From positions 248,001 to 312,000 of the forward strand of contig NZ_JAJATW010000001.1 of assembly GCF_020532605.1 (NCBI RefSeq): a stretch of 64,000 bases of DNA. Reading direction: 5' to 3'. The first letter of the stretch is position 1. Every line of letters starts with the position of its first letter. The notes below the pieces were generated by a model. It searched no databases. It had not been told where the DNA came from and saw nothing but the letters and a program-made list of their open reading frames with translations. This stretch comes from Marinomonas algarum. GTDB taxonomy: Bacteria; Pseudomonadota; Gammaproteobacteria; Pseudomonadales; Marinomonadaceae. This document shows positions 36,953 through 47,284 of the stretch, piece by piece. The position numbers and the translations under genes are program-made.

Positions 36953-36982
36953 AAAAGAGCCAAACAATGTTGGCTCTTTTTA
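36953..36982. terminator. Bidirectional terminator between diaA and sspB
   Basis: AAAAAGAGCCAA / TTGGCTCTTTTT stem of 12 with a six-base loop, between two converging genes, 15 bases past the diaA stop. Confidence 0.87.
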
Positions 36983-37026
36983 TAGTGACACCGCACTTTC
37001 ATCATAGAAGCTTCAATAAAGCAGAT

Positions 37027-37401
37027 TTATTTGACCACTTTTAATTGAAAGCCCTTTTTAGGCTCTGGCGGTGGTGTCGGCTCCATATCAAACTCTTCAT
37101 CTGGAAACACAAAACCGTCGCCATTTTCTTTTGCGTACAGAGCCAATGCCGCACGAATCGGAACATAAACCTGCATAGGCTTACCACTAAACCGAGCCTC
37201 AAACGACACTGCCTCTTTGTCCATTATCAAATGACGCACAGCTGACATGCTAACGTTAAGAACGATCTGACCGTCTTTAACAAATTCTGTAGGAACAACA
37301 ACGTCTTTCTCTTCCGCATTCACCAATAAATACGGTGTCATATCATTATCCGCAACCCATGAGTAAGCGGCATTCAGTAAATAGGATCTTTTTGGCAGCA
37401 T
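37027..37401 (-). CDS. sspB: ClpXP protease specificity-enhancing factor SspB
   Basis: Adaptor that delivers ssrA-tagged proteins from stalled ribosomes to ClpXP. From the ATG at 37399-37401, which follows AGGAGG, it has 124 residues. The N-terminal substrate-binding domain begins PKRSYLLNAAYSWVADND. A flexible proline- and glutamate-rich linker leads to the ClpX-binding tail FQLKVVK (compare LRVVK in E. coli). It follows sspA as usual, though a terminator-like hairpin lies between. Confidence 0.94.
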   Translation of the reverse strand: MLPKRSYLLNAAYSWVADNDMTPYLLVNAEEKDVVVPTEFVKDGQIVLNVSMSAVRHLIMDKEAVSFEARFSGKPMQVYVPIRAALALYAKENGDGFVFPDEEFDMEPTPPPEPKKGFQLKVVK

Positions 37402-37442
37402 ATCGCCTCCTAACAAAACCAATATTCTTAAAACATAATAAA

Positions 37443-37465
37443 AAAAGGAGCACAGAGCTCCTTTT
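37443..37465 (-). terminator. Terminator-like hairpin between sspA and sspB
   Basis: AAAAGGAGC / GCTCCTTTT, loop ACAGA; on the minus strand a TTTTTTTATT run follows. It probably sets a lower level of sspB relative to sspA unless sspB has its own promoter. Confidence 0.7.
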
Positions 37466-37493
37466 GCTATTTAACAGTGTTAGTCTCGCTTAC

Positions 37494-38126
37494 TTAGTCG
37501 AGACGCATCTCTTGTTCTGCTTCTGAAAGACTCTCTTGAAATGACTCACGCGCGAAAACAAGATCCATATACTTGTATAAAGCTTTCGCCTGATCTTTAG
37601 GAAGGTCAACACCCAAAGCCGGTAAACGCCATAGAATTGGCGCTAAACAACAATCCACAATAGTGAACTCATCGCTCATGAAATAAGGCTTTTCTTCAAA
37701 GATAGGCGCAACATTCAGCAAACCTTCACGCAACTCTTTTTGCGCTTGAGCAATCACTTCTTTGTCTTTTGTCGATAAAATCAAGTCGACTAATTTCGCC
37801 CAATCACGTTGAATACGATACATAAACAAGCGACTTTCAGCGCGAGCAACTGGATAAACAGGCAACAGCGGTGGATGCGGAAAACGCTCATCCAGATATT
37901 CCATCATGACATTAGGCTCATATAAGACCAAATCACGATCTACCAATGCAGGCAATTCATTGTATGGATTTACGTCGGCCAACTCGTCTGGTTTATTAAA
38001 CGGGTCTACATCTATGATATCAACTGTGACGGCTTTCTCAGCCAATACAATACGAACTCGATGGCTATAATGATCTTCCCCATCAGAAAAGAACGTCATT
38101 GAGGAGCGCTTAGCAATAACACCCAT
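37494..38126 (-). CDS. sspA: Stringent starvation protein A
   Basis: GST-fold protein that binds RNA polymerase and supports stationary-phase and acid-stress transcription. The chosen ATG (38124-38126, with GGGG upstream) gives 210 residues starting [15 protein letters not shown]. The thioredoxin-like N-domain ([26 protein letters not shown]) and helical C-domain ([16 protein letters not shown]) are complete. The region rplM-rpsI-sspA-sspB is conserved among gammaproteobacteria. The 292-base gap upstream to rpsI holds the rpsI terminator and presumably the sspA promoter; nothing else is apparent. Confidence 0.94.
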   Translation of the reverse strand: MGVIAKRSSMTFFSDGEDHYSHRVRIVLAEKAVTVDIIDVDPFNKPDELADVNPYNELPALVDRDLVLYEPNVMMEYLDERFPHPPLLPVYPVARAESRLFMYRIQRDWAKLVDLILSTKDKEVIAQAQKELREGLLNVAPIFEEKPYFMSDEFTIVDCCLAPILWRLPALGVDLPKDQAKALYKYMDLVFARESFQESLSEAEQEMRLD

Positions 38127-38369
38127 GTCTAACCCCTTTATTGAAAACTTCAAGATTCCCATTTTCTACGGGAATATATTATAAAACAGTGACGAAGCAA
38201 AAAAGGACAAGATGCCGCGCCAAAAACGAAAAAACAAAAATACACGCTGACTTTCGTTAAAAATCTATTCTAGCATTATTTCTGTCTGTTTTTTCGCAGA
38301 AAAGCTATTTTGTTACACACAATGTTATTTGCACATCAGGCACAAAATTAAGCTTTGTCTGAAGCAAAA

Positions 38370-38399
38370 AAAACGCTTGGCGAACTCACCAAGCGTTTT
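38370..38399 (-). terminator. Terminator after rpsI
   Basis: AAAACGCTTGG / CCAAGCGTTTT stem with an eight-base loop; on the minus strand a run of eight T follows. Twenty bases past the rpsI stop. Confidence 0.82.
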
Positions 38400-38418
38400 A
38401 AGCATTCCAAAGCGAAAA

Positions 38419-38811
38419 TTAACGCTTAGAGAACTGAGGACGACGACGTGCTTTGCGTAGACCCACTTTCTTACGCTCTACTTCACGAGAGTCACGAGTT
38501 ACGTAACCTGCAGAACGTAGAGTACGACGTAGAGTCTCGTCATATTGCATCAATGCACGTGTGATACCGTGACGGATCGCACCAGCTTGACCAGAGATAC
38601 CACCACCTTTAACAGTGATGTAAACGTCAAATTTTTCAGTTGAATCAACAAGTTCAAGTGGCTGACGAACAACCATTTGCGCTGTTTCGCGACCGAAGTA
38701 CTGAGAAAGAGTACGGTTATTGATAACTAGGTTACCAGTACCGGCTTTAAGGAACACACGAGCGGTAGACGTTTTACGACGACCTGTACCGTAGTATTGA
38801 GTAGCTGACAT
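38419..38811 (-). CDS. rpsI: 30S ribosomal protein S9
   Basis: Small-subunit head protein whose C-terminal tail touches P-site tRNA. It has 130 residues, beginning [20 protein letters not shown] and ending in the basic [17 protein letters not shown]. It starts 14 bases after rplM in the standard L13-S9 operon. Confidence 0.98.
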   Translation of the reverse strand: MSATQYYGTGRRKTSTARVFLKAGTGNLVINNRTLSQYFGRETAQMVVRQPLELVDSTEKFDVYITVKGGGISGQAGAIRHGITRALMQYDETLRRTLRSAGYVTRDSREVERKKVGLRKARRRPQFSKR

Positions 38812-38825
38812 AATGATCTTCCGTA

Positions 38826-39254
38826 TTAAATGTTAAGTTCTTGAGGCTGTTGAGCAGCATGTGGATGCTCAGTACCAGCGTACACTTTCATTTTCTTGTG
38901 CATTGCACGGCCCAAAGGACCTTTTGGCAACATACCTTTAACGGCGATTTCAAGAACGCGCTCTGGAGCGTGATCAATCAGCTTCTCGAAATTCATAGAA
39001 CGCAATCCACCTGGGTAACCAGTGTGACGGTAGTATTGTTTCGCTGCGGCTTTGTTACCGGTAACGTGAACTTTCTCCGCATTAACAACAACGATGTAAT
39101 CGCCAGTATCAACGTGTGGAGTGTATTCCGCTTTATGCTTGCCACGTAGACGGCGAGCAATTTCAGTAGCCAAGCGGCCTAATGTTTTGCCTTCAGCATC
39201 AACCACGAACCAGTCGCGGCGAACTTCAGCAGGTTTAGCTGTAAAAGTTTTCAT
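38826..39254 (-). CDS. rplM: 50S ribosomal protein L13
   Basis: Early-assembly large-subunit protein. It has 142 residues from the ATG at 39252-39254 ([20 protein letters not shown]), preceded by AAAGGG. A TTG one codon upstream is not needed. It is nearly co-linear with E. coli L13, including [14 protein letters not shown] and HAAQQPQ. The leader of about 105 bases contains a hairpin near the ribosome-binding site; in E. coli L13 represses its own operon through the leader. Confidence 0.98.
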   Translation of the reverse strand: MKTFTAKPAEVRRDWFVVDAEGKTLGRLATEIARRLRGKHKAEYTPHVDTGDYIVVVNAEKVHVTGNKAAAKQYYRHTGYPGGLRSMNFEKLIDHAPERVLEIAVKGMLPKGPLGRAMHKKMKVYAGTEHPHAAQQPQELNI

Positions 39255-39273
39255 CAAAAAACCCTTTCAATAC

Positions 39274-39291
39274 GCGTGCTCAATGACACGC
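39274..39291 (-). promoter_or_regulatory. Hairpin in the rplM leader
   Basis: On the minus strand GCGTG, an eight-base loop, CACGC, ending 20 bases before the rplM start. Upstream a -10-like TATACT (39371-39366) is followed by a GC-rich discriminator, as in ribosomal-protein promoters. Possible L13 autoregulatory site, by analogy with E. coli. Confidence 0.35.
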
Positions 39292-39405
39292 TATACCTAT
39301 TATTATTGGTTGTTTAAACGCTTTCACGAAAAACAACGTGCACTTACCTTTAAAAAGGCGAGCGAAGTATACATTAACAAAGCTCAATAGAAAAGATGAA
39401 AGTGC

Positions 39406-40506
39406 TTATGGGCGATGCTCTAACGATAAATATTCTTCCGACTGCATTTCAAGCAGACGACTAACAGTACGATCGTATTCAAACGCCAACCGCGTTCCTT
39501 TATAAATCTCTGGAATCGCCACCTCTGCAGAAAATATCACCTTGACGTGACGATCATAGAATTCATCCACTAAATTAATGAAACGTCTCGCCAGGTCGTC
39601 TGTTGAAGCGTCCATTTGTGGTAAATTTGAAATGATAACTGTCGTGTACAATCGAGCCAGTTCAATGTAATCAACCTGGCTTCGAGGCCCATCACACAAC
39701 GCTTTAATATCAAACCATGCCAAGCCATCACAACTGCGAATAAGCGGAATACCACGCCCTTCGATCTCAGCAACGCCCCCTTCGACAACAGCAGAGGCAT
39801 CCGTAATCAAACTTCTAAAACGCTCTTCAAGCGCTTGATCCGCTTCGGCATTTAATGGAAAGTGATAGAGCTTGGCCTGCTTCAATGTACGTAAACGATA
39901 ATCTACGCCACCATCGACGTTCATCACTTTGGTATGCTTATTAACCAAATCAATCGCTGGCAAAAAGCGCGCACGCTGCAAACCATTCTTATACAATCCA
40001 TCTGGCTCAATGTTTGATGTTGCAACGAGAGTCGTACCGTTTTCAAACAAAACCTCCAACAGCCCCGCAAGGATCATCGCATCGGTAATATCAGTAACAA
40101 AAAACTCATCAAAACACAGCACCTGCGCTTTGTCTGAGATCTGCTTACCGACTACTTCTAATGGATTTTTTACATGCTCAAGCTTACGCATTTCCTGATG
40201 CACCATTTGCATAAAGCGGTGAAAGTGCAAGCGCATTTTTCGCTCTGTCGGCAAACAATCGAAAAAAGTATCCATAAGATAGGTCTTTCCACGACCTACC
40301 CCACCCCAAAAATACAAACCCCGTTCAACCACTGGGGCTTTCTTTTTAGCGAAACGTCCAAACAATCCACCCGACGGTTTCTCAGGCTGCTTCGCCACCA
40401 GACGATCAAATAAATCCTGCAGGGCTTCTACTGCTTCTTCTTGAGCAGGGTCATAATTAAAATCATCTCTAGTCAAATCTTGTTTATAACGTGTGATAGG
40501 CGTCAT
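39406..40506 (-). CDS. zapE: ZapE, AFG1-family cell-division ATPase
   Basis: AAA-like ATPase that associates with the Z-ring under stress and destabilises FtsZ polymers. The 366 residues contain Walker A WGGVGRGKTYLMD, a LHFHRFMQ segment typical of AFG1, Walker B VLCFDEFFVTD and sensor-like LVATSNIEPDGLYKNGLQR. It lies just upstream of rplM on the same strand, the usual arrangement in gammaproteobacteria, and is divergent from the zapG-like gene. Confidence 0.93.
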   Translation of the reverse strand: MTPITRYKQDLTRDDFNYDPAQEEAVEALQDLFDRLVAKQPEKPSGGLFGRFAKKKAPVVERGLYFWGGVGRGKTYLMDTFFDCLPTERKMRLHFHRFMQMVHQEMRKLEHVKNPLEVVGKQISDKAQVLCFDEFFVTDITDAMILAGLLEVLFENGTTLVATSNIEPDGLYKNGLQRARFLPAIDLVNKHTKVMNVDGGVDYRLRTLKQAKLYHFPLNAEADQALEERFRSLITDASAVVEGGVAEIEGRGIPLIRSCDGLAWFDIKALCDGPRSQVDYIELARLYTTVIISNLPQMDASTDDLARRFINLVDEFYDRHVKVIFSAEVAIPEIYKGTRLAFEYDRTVSRLLEMQSEEYLSLEHRP

Positions 40507-40636
40507 CGGTGCTCTTTACATTAGGTTAGGTGAATGACGATTATTCTAACAAATTGCATCTTAAACAACACCCATCAAGCTGTTATCGTAGAGGCCGTTT
40601 CGTTATAATGAATAATCAGTTTTCTTGGAGAAAGTC

Positions 40637-41083
40637 ATGAACTTAGAAGAATTCAATATCATCATCTTTATCACGGGCATTATCATCGGTTGCGTCGCCA
40701 CCCTTGCTTTTAAAAGCTTTGGTTCCAAAAACAACAAGCAAGACGACTCTAACATTATCACTATGAAAACCTTACAACAGGAGCTAGATAACAAACAGGT
40801 CATCATAGATAACTTTTTCTCGGACAGTAATGAGCACCTTGCTACTGTTGAAAAACGTTTAGCGGATTTTAGAAAGTGCTTAGCAGATAACGCCAGTCAA
40901 ATCAGTAATGTTGCCATCAACAGCAACGCTCAGGAAGAAAAAGCGGAAGAGAGCAAAACAGACAGTGGCTATGAACCACCTAGAGATTATGCACTCAAAA
41001 GTGAACAGGAGCCTGGCACACTAAGTGATGATTTTGGCTTAAAATCAGACACTGACGAAGTAGAACCTAAACGCACCATATAA
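40637..41083 (+). CDS. YhcB/ZapG-like membrane protein (DUF1043)
   Basis: A single-pass inner-membrane protein of 148 residues from the ATG at 40637 (GGAG upstream). The N-terminal helix NIIIFITGIIIGCVATLAFK is followed by a predicted coiled coil (TLQQELDNKQVIIDNFFSDSN-like) and a low-complexity acidic tail. Family members (E. coli YhcB) link cell division and envelope synthesis. The position next to zapE agrees with E. coli. The conserved part is limited to the first 90 residues. Confidence 0.85.
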   Translation: MNLEEFNIIIFITGIIIGCVATLAFKSFGSKNNKQDDSNIITMKTLQQELDNKQVIIDNFFSDSNEHLATVEKRLADFRKCLADNASQISNVAINSNAQEEKAEESKTDSGYEPPRDYALKSEQEPGTLSDDFGLKSDTDEVEPKRTI

Positions 41084-41085
41084 AA

Positions 41086-41106
41086 AATGGGCTCTAGTAG
41101 CCCATT
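41086..41106. terminator. Bidirectional terminator between the zapG-like gene and nif3
   Basis: AATGGGCT / AGCCCATT stem, loop CTAGT, with six A on the left that become a T-run on the minus strand. It serves mainly the leftward nif3 gene. Confidence 0.7.
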
Positions 41107-41142
41107 CTCTCTTCTTATTTGATACGCCATTACATGAAAAAA

Positions 41143-41904
41143 TTATGCTGGACTATCAATATCAATAAACACCGCGTCTAAACCCCATTCACTAGTCAAC
41201 AAACGTGCAATGGATTGTGCACCAAAACGCTCAGTTGCATGGTGTCCTGCGGCAATAAAATGAATTCCCATTTCGCGAGCTATGTGAATCGTCTGCTCTG
41301 ACACTTCGCCCGTTATAAACACGTCCGCTTGTGCGTCAACGGCCTGTTCGATATAACCTTGAGCACCACCTGTACACAATGCAACTCGCTTAATTGGACG
41401 ATCATGCCCTTGTTCAAACAGAATATTACGCCCTACTGCTTTCTCCACTAAAAGACCAAAATCTTCTGCAGACAACGCAACACCTAGCTCACCGACAATA
41501 CCAATTGACTGCTCTATTGACGCCCCAGTCTGTAAACCAACACGGTCAGACAAGCCTATTGCATCCGCCATGCCTGCGTTATTTCCTAAAACAGGGTGAG
41601 CATCTAAAGGAAGGTGATACCCAAACAGGTTAATGTCCTGCTTTATCAACGAAGACAGTCGACGATATTTCATACCAACAACACGAGGGTCTTCGTTTTT
41701 CCAGAAGTAACCATGATGAACAACAATGGCATCTGCTTGATAATCAATTGCCGCATCAATTAAGGCTTGGCAGGCTGTCACGCCAGTCACGACTCGCTGG
41801 ATGTTATCCTTACCCTCAACTTGCAGACCATTCGGCGCATAATCTTTAAAATTTTCCGGCTTTAACACACTATTAAGGTGTCGCTCAAATTCTACACGTA
41901 ACAC
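41143..41904 (-). CDS. Nif3-like dinuclear metal-centre protein (YbgI family)
   Basis: Conserved ring-forming (hexameric) protein with a di-metal site, about 253 residues. The preferred start is a GTG at 41904, preceded by AAGGGG; an ATG eight codons upstream is possible. Metal ligands are suggested by IVVHHGYFW, YHLPLDAHPVLGNNA and the C-terminal FIAAGHHATERFGAQ. E. coli YbgI aligns across its length. In E. coli it may have GTP cyclohydrolase-like or DNA-related functions; none is proven. Its neighbours here are an SRPBCC-domain protein and the his genes. Confidence 0.9.
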   Translation of the reverse strand: MLRVEFERHLNSVLKPENFKDYAPNGLQVEGKDNIQRVVTGVTACQALIDAAIDYQADAIVVHHGYFWKNEDPRVVGMKYRRLSSLIKQDINLFGYHLPLDAHPVLGNNAGMADAIGLSDRVGLQTGASIEQSIGIVGELGVALSAEDFGLLVEKAVGRNILFEQGHDRPIKRVALCTGGAQGYIEQAVDAQADVFITGEVSEQTIHIAREMGIHFIAAGHHATERFGAQSIARLLTSEWGLDAVFIDIDSPA

Positions 41905-41939
41905 AATAGCCCCTTTACTCAGAATCACATTCCAGAAGA

Positions 41940-42485
41940 TTACTGCTCTATTTGCTCTTTAAGCGCGGACAGACTTCTTTCAAAATTACTGCCCGCAATA
42001 TCGTTTGCGAACATCGCTAAATAAGGGCTCAACAAACCGGCACTCAAGGTTCCATTGATCGTCCACTGCACCAACGTCCCTTCGGCAACCTCTGTTAGAG
42101 CAATGGTATTTTTAACAAGGTTCACCTTTGGCTTAGGCTGCACATCAAAAAGGACCGTGTAGTTCGACTTATTGGTGACTGACAGGAAGCCTTGCTGCTC
42201 CACATCACTATAGAACAGAGCAACTCGATCACCAACAGTCAACTCCCCATCAAAGACTTCTACCTGTCCATTTTGAATATACATCCAATCCGACAAATTA
42301 TCGCCTTGCAACATACTGCTGAACACTTCTTGCCGCGACGCATCGACAACAATACTGCGCTCTACGCGATACTCTGCCGGCAAGAAAAACCCCATAACAA
42401 CCAATAACAAGATAACCAAGGCAGCTATACGTGTTACTTTTCGAAGTTTGTACAGTGCCGGAGAATGAGCGGTATTGTCAGCCAT
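41940..42485 (-). CDS. Membrane-anchored SRPBCC-domain protein
   Basis: A 181-residue protein with one N-terminal hydrophobic helix (about 19-38, AALVILLLVVMGFFL) and a START/polyketide-cyclase-like (SRPBCC) domain. The domain starts at YRVERSIVVDASRQEVFSSM and continues through the usual WTINGTLSAGLLSPYLAMF end helix. Such domains bind hydrophobic ligands; the ligand is unknown. The start codon overlaps the hisD stop by one base (TAATG), so it is translationally coupled to hisD, in the place hisC takes in Pseudomonas. Confidence 0.75.
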   Translation of the reverse strand: MADNTAHSPALYKLRKVTRIAALVILLLVVMGFFLPAEYRVERSIVVDASRQEVFSSMLQGDNLSDWMYIQNGQVEVFDGELTVGDRVALFYSDVEQQGFLSVTNKSNYTVLFDVQPKPKVNLVKNTIALTEVAEGTLVQWTINGTLSAGLLSPYLAMFANDIAGSNFERSLSALKEQIEQ

Positions 42486-43795
42486 TAAGCATCCTTCAAG
42501 ATACGGTATTCTGCTGACATCGCATGAGCTTCTAAAGATTCGCCACGGGCAAGCGGCGCAGCAATTTTAGCCAAATCACTGGCGCCTTCAGGCGAACAAT
42601 AAATAAGCGAACTGCGTTTTTGAAAGTCGTAAACCCCTAGCGGAGAAGAAAACCTTGCCGTACCAGACGTTGGCAAAACATGGTTCGGCCCAGCACAATA
42701 GTCACCCACAGCTTCAGGCGTATGACGCCCCATAAAAATAGCCCCGGCATGACGAATTTTCTCCACCCATTTTTCAGGCTCATCGATCGATAGCTCCAAA
42801 TGCTCTGCCGCCACTATGTTGGCAATATCCATCGCATCATCCATATCTTTAACATGAATGAGAGCACCACGGTTTTCTAAGGACACTTTGATAATGTCTT
42901 TGCGACTTTGTGTGTCGACTAAACGCTCCATGGCAGACTTCACTTCTTTGATAAAGGCCAAATCTGGAGAAACCAAAATAGACTGAGCATCTTCATCGTG
43001 CTCTGCCTGTGAAAATAAGTCCATCGCAATCCAGTCAGGATCGGTTTTACCATCACAAACAACAAGAATCTCAGACGGTCCTGCAATCATATCGATGCCA
43101 ACAACACCAAAAACCATCTTCTTGGCAGTAGCAACAAAAATATTCCCTGGACCAACAATCTTATCTACCTTAGGAATGCTTTGCGTACCATAAGCCAAGG
43201 CAGCAACCGCTTGTGCACCACCAATCGTAAAGACACGATCAACACCGGCAATGTAAGCTGCAGCCAAAACAATGTCATTTACTACACCATCAGGTGTTGG
43301 CACCACCATGATGATTTCTTTGACGCCCGCCACTTTTGCAGGCATCACATTCATCAACACGGAAGAAGGGTAAGCGGCTTTACCGCCAGGCACATAAACA
43401 CCAACACGATCTAATGGCGTCACCTTCTGACCCAACACGGTTCCACTGTCTTCTTGGTATTGCCAAGATGATTGCTTTTGACGCTCATGGTAATCATTCA
43501 CGCGCTGAGCAGCCGCTTCTAGATTGTCGACCAATTCTGGTGATACACGCTCTTTCGCTAGCGCCAACTCATCCCGAGAAATCTCTAACTCAGATGACTC
43601 AACAACTTGGCGTCGATCAAACTTATTCGTAAACTCAATGACCGCCTCATCACCTTTTAAGCGCACTTGCTCCACAATGCCAGCAACAGCATGCTGAACA
43701 CCTGCATCAGAAACAGAATCCCATGCTAATAGCGCGTCCAGTTCATCGCGAAAACCTTCAGAGCTAGAAGAAAACTCTCGTACATTAAGCTTCAC
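42485..43795 (-). CDS. hisD: Histidinol dehydrogenase
   Basis: Zinc- and NAD-dependent enzyme that oxidises L-histidinol to histidine in the last two steps of the pathway. The 436 residues show [40 protein letters not shown] and the zinc-ligand segment [14 protein letters not shown], with [14 protein letters not shown] near the active site. Translation starts at a GTG immediately after the hisG stop, so it is coupled to hisG. Confidence 0.95.
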   Translation of the reverse strand: MKLNVREFSSSSEGFRDELDALLAWDSVSDAGVQHAVAGIVEQVRLKGDEAVIEFTNKFDRRQVVESSELEISRDELALAKERVSPELVDNLEAAAQRVNDYHERQKQSSWQYQEDSGTVLGQKVTPLDRVGVYVPGGKAAYPSSVLMNVMPAKVAGVKEIIMVVPTPDGVVNDIVLAAAYIAGVDRVFTIGGAQAVAALAYGTQSIPKVDKIVGPGNIFVATAKKMVFGVVGIDMIAGPSEILVVCDGKTDPDWIAMDLFSQAEHDEDAQSILVSPDLAFIKEVKSAMERLVDTQSRKDIIKVSLENRGALIHVKDMDDAMDIANIVAAEHLELSIDEPEKWVEKIRHAGAIFMGRHTPEAVGDYCAGPNHVLPTSGTARFSSPLGVYDFQKRSSLIYCSPEGASDLAKIAAPLARGESLEAHAMSAEYRILKDA

Positions 43796-44440
43796 TTACT
43801 TACCCTCATTATCTTCCACCGCACGTCGTAACATGTCGATGATAGGTTCAATTTGTGCGTACTTCGTTTTGTAAGCCGCTTTGTTAACAACCAATCTTGT
43901 GCTGATCGGCGCAATTAATTCTCTTGATTCTAAACCATTTGCTTTTAAGGTATTTCCGGTGTCAACAATATCAACAATTAAATCCGCTAACCCCATAATA
44001 GGCGCCAGCTCCATTGCACCATACAACTTAACAACATCAGCTTGAACACCCTGCTCAGCAAAATAGGCCTTGGCTGTTTTTATAAACTTAGACGCTACTT
44101 TTAAACGTCTATTAGGCAGTGGCTCGCCTACAACACCTGCTGTCATTAAACGACACTTAGCTATTTTTAGATCTAGCAATTCATAAAGATTCTTTGTCGA
44201 CGCTTCCATCAACACATCTTTTCCAGCCACACCAAAGTCAGCCACACCATGATCCACATAAGTCGGCACATCTGTCGCACGTAGGATCACTAATTTAATA
44301 TGTTCATGGTTAGTATCGAAGATCAACTTACGACTTTTACTAATATCTTCCGCTGGAACAATGTTCGCTTTTTCCAATAGCGGCAAGGTTTCACCAAGAA
44401 TGCGCCCTTTCGACAACGCAATGGTTAATGTCTTACTCAT
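43796..44440 (-). CDS. hisG: ATP phosphoribosyltransferase, short form HisG
   Basis: First enzyme of histidine synthesis (ATP + PRPP). The 214 residues correspond to the short form: catalytic domain with [31 protein letters not shown], and the PRPP loop [18 protein letters not shown], but no C-terminal regulatory domain. Short HisG normally requires the HisRS-like subunit HisZ for activity and feedback control; hisZ is not in this window. It lies one base after murA and immediately before hisD in the murA-hisG-hisD order. Confidence 0.94.
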   Translation of the reverse strand: MSKTLTIALSKGRILGETLPLLEKANIVPAEDISKSRKLIFDTNHEHIKLVILRATDVPTYVDHGVADFGVAGKDVLMEASTKNLYELLDLKIAKCRLMTAGVVGEPLPNRRLKVASKFIKTAKAYFAEQGVQADVVKLYGAMELAPIMGLADLIVDIVDTGNTLKANGLESRELIAPISTRLVVNKAAYKTKYAQIEPIIDMLRRAVEDNEGK

Positions 44441-44441
44441 A

Positions 44442-45964
<1,523 letters not shown>

Positions 45965-46200
45965 AGTTTCTCCAATATATAAATAGCTTTAATGTTTCGT
46001 ATTCTACATGAGTCAAGGCAACTACTTAACACCTCGACGAGGCTCTAATCATAAAAAAGCCTGTGTTTTCATGGATTTTAATAAAGCCTGACTCTTCACT
46101 GTCTAAAAAAAGAAAAATCCGACCCCATTGCATAGGCTCGGATCTTATTTGTGTAAGAATAGAGGTTAAATCATCCTCAGACCAAGCAACCATTCGCTTA
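45965..46200. other. Gap where mlaB is normally found
   Basis: This 236-base stretch separates mlaC from ibaG. No STAS-domain gene (mlaB) is visible in any frame. One minus-strand frame of 55 codons (46193-46026) begins MVAWSEDDLTSILTQIRSEP eight bases after the mlaC stop. It runs through the terminator hairpin and resembles nothing I know; I doubt it is a gene. Confidence 0.5.
46104..46143 (-). terminator. Terminator after mlaC
   Basis: On the minus strand ATCCGAGCC ... GGGTCGGAT (nine pairs, one mismatch) then TTTTTCTTTTTTT. It ends the mla transcript and separates it from ibaG-murA. Confidence 0.6.
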
Positions 46201-46818
46201 TTAGGACTTCTTCGCTAATGAGTCTTTCCATGCGGCAATAGCAGAATCAATATCATTTCTATTTTGTCCCATCATGACACCAAACTGCTTTCGGAATGTC
46301 AGACCGAAATTAATATTATTGATCACCACATTACTCAACATCCATTTGTCTTGTTCAGCCTCCTCCATGAAAAAGGAAATACTCAATAGACCGGCCGACT
46401 CCATTTGGAACGTCACATCGACTTTCGTTTCTCTACCACGACCTTGAGGCCCTAGTGGTAGAACATTAATCTTATCGGGGTCCAACTCCAACAAAGAAGA
46501 CCCATAGGTATTCAGCAAGGTATCTTTTGTCACACTGGCAAAGCGTAAGCGTTGCTCAGGTGTTGCTCGGCGATAATACTTACCCATCACCTTCTTGGCA
46601 AAATCATCAAAATCCACCACCTTTGCCAGAATACTGTCTACTCGCTCCTCAAGCAAAGCGGGATTTTTCGATAACACGTCTTTCTCAGCAACGATGTCAG
46701 TACGAAATGATTCAACGATACCAATCACAGTATCGCGCGCCGCGTCGTTACTCGCCCATAGCGCCGATGAACTTAGCAAAGCCCAGATAAATCCAACACA
46801 TGTTAACCACTTCAACAT
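46201..46818 (-). CDS. mlaC: Periplasmic phospholipid carrier MlaC
   Basis: Shuttles phospholipids between the outer-membrane MlaA complex and the inner-membrane MlaFEDB transporter. It has 205 residues with a signal peptide (about 1-22, ending LWASN). The MlaC/Ttg2D domain shows FDDFAKKVMGKYYRRATPEQ and the conserved WMLSNVVINNINFGLTFRKQF. It directly follows mlaD. Confidence 0.93.
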   Translation of the reverse strand: MLKWLTCVGFIWALLSSSALWASNDAARDTVIGIVESFRTDIVAEKDVLSKNPALLEERVDSILAKVVDFDDFAKKVMGKYYRRATPEQRLRFASVTKDTLLNTYGSSLLELDPDKINVLPLGPQGRGRETKVDVTFQMESAGLLSISFFMEEAEQDKWMLSNVVINNINFGLTFRKQFGVMMGQNRNDIDSAIAAWKDSLAKKS

Positions 46819-46821
46819 AAC

Positions 46822-47283
46822 CTAATCCTCTGAGTCACTTTTGAATAAGAACTGACTGATTAACGTTTCTAAAACGAGAGCGGACTGGGTGTCATAAATT
46901 TCTTCACCATTGGTTAACATTTCCTCTTCCGCACCAATAGAAAGCCCTAAGTATTTTTCACCCAGCAACCCACTGGTTAAAATAGCAATAGAGCTGTCAA
47001 TTGGAATGTTATTTACATCAGCGTCGATGTTCATGGTAACCAACCCCATGTACAACTCTTTATCCAACACAATGGACTCCACCGTACCGACTGTCACACC
47101 GGCTATAGTCACTTTCGCACGACTGGTCAAACCACCGATATCATCAAAGCGCGCCACAATCTGATAAGTGTCTTTCTTCCCAGCAAAAGCCAAACCACTG
47201 ACCTGCACCGCCAAATAAACAAATGCCAGCAACCCTAAAACAATAAAACTACCAACAAAAAACTCAGTACGCTTACTTCTCAT
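46822..47283 (-). CDS. mlaD: MlaD, MCE-domain subunit of the phospholipid transporter
   Basis: Hexameric membrane-anchored substrate-binding ring of the Mla ABC transporter. The ATG at 47281-47283 gives 153 residues; it sits one base after the mlaE stop, with GGAG about nine bases upstream. One N-terminal helix (FFVGSFIVLGLLAFVYLAVQ), then the MCE domain with FDDIGGLTSRAKVTIAGVTVG and ILTSGLLGEKYLGL. Confidence 0.94.
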   Translation of the reverse strand: MRSKRTEFFVGSFIVLGLLAFVYLAVQVSGLAFAGKKDTYQIVARFDDIGGLTSRAKVTIAGVTVGTVESIVLDKELYMGLVTMNIDADVNNIPIDSSIAILTSGLLGEKYLGLSIGAEEEMLTNGEEIYDTQSALVLETLISQFLFKSDSED

Positions 47284-47284
47284 T

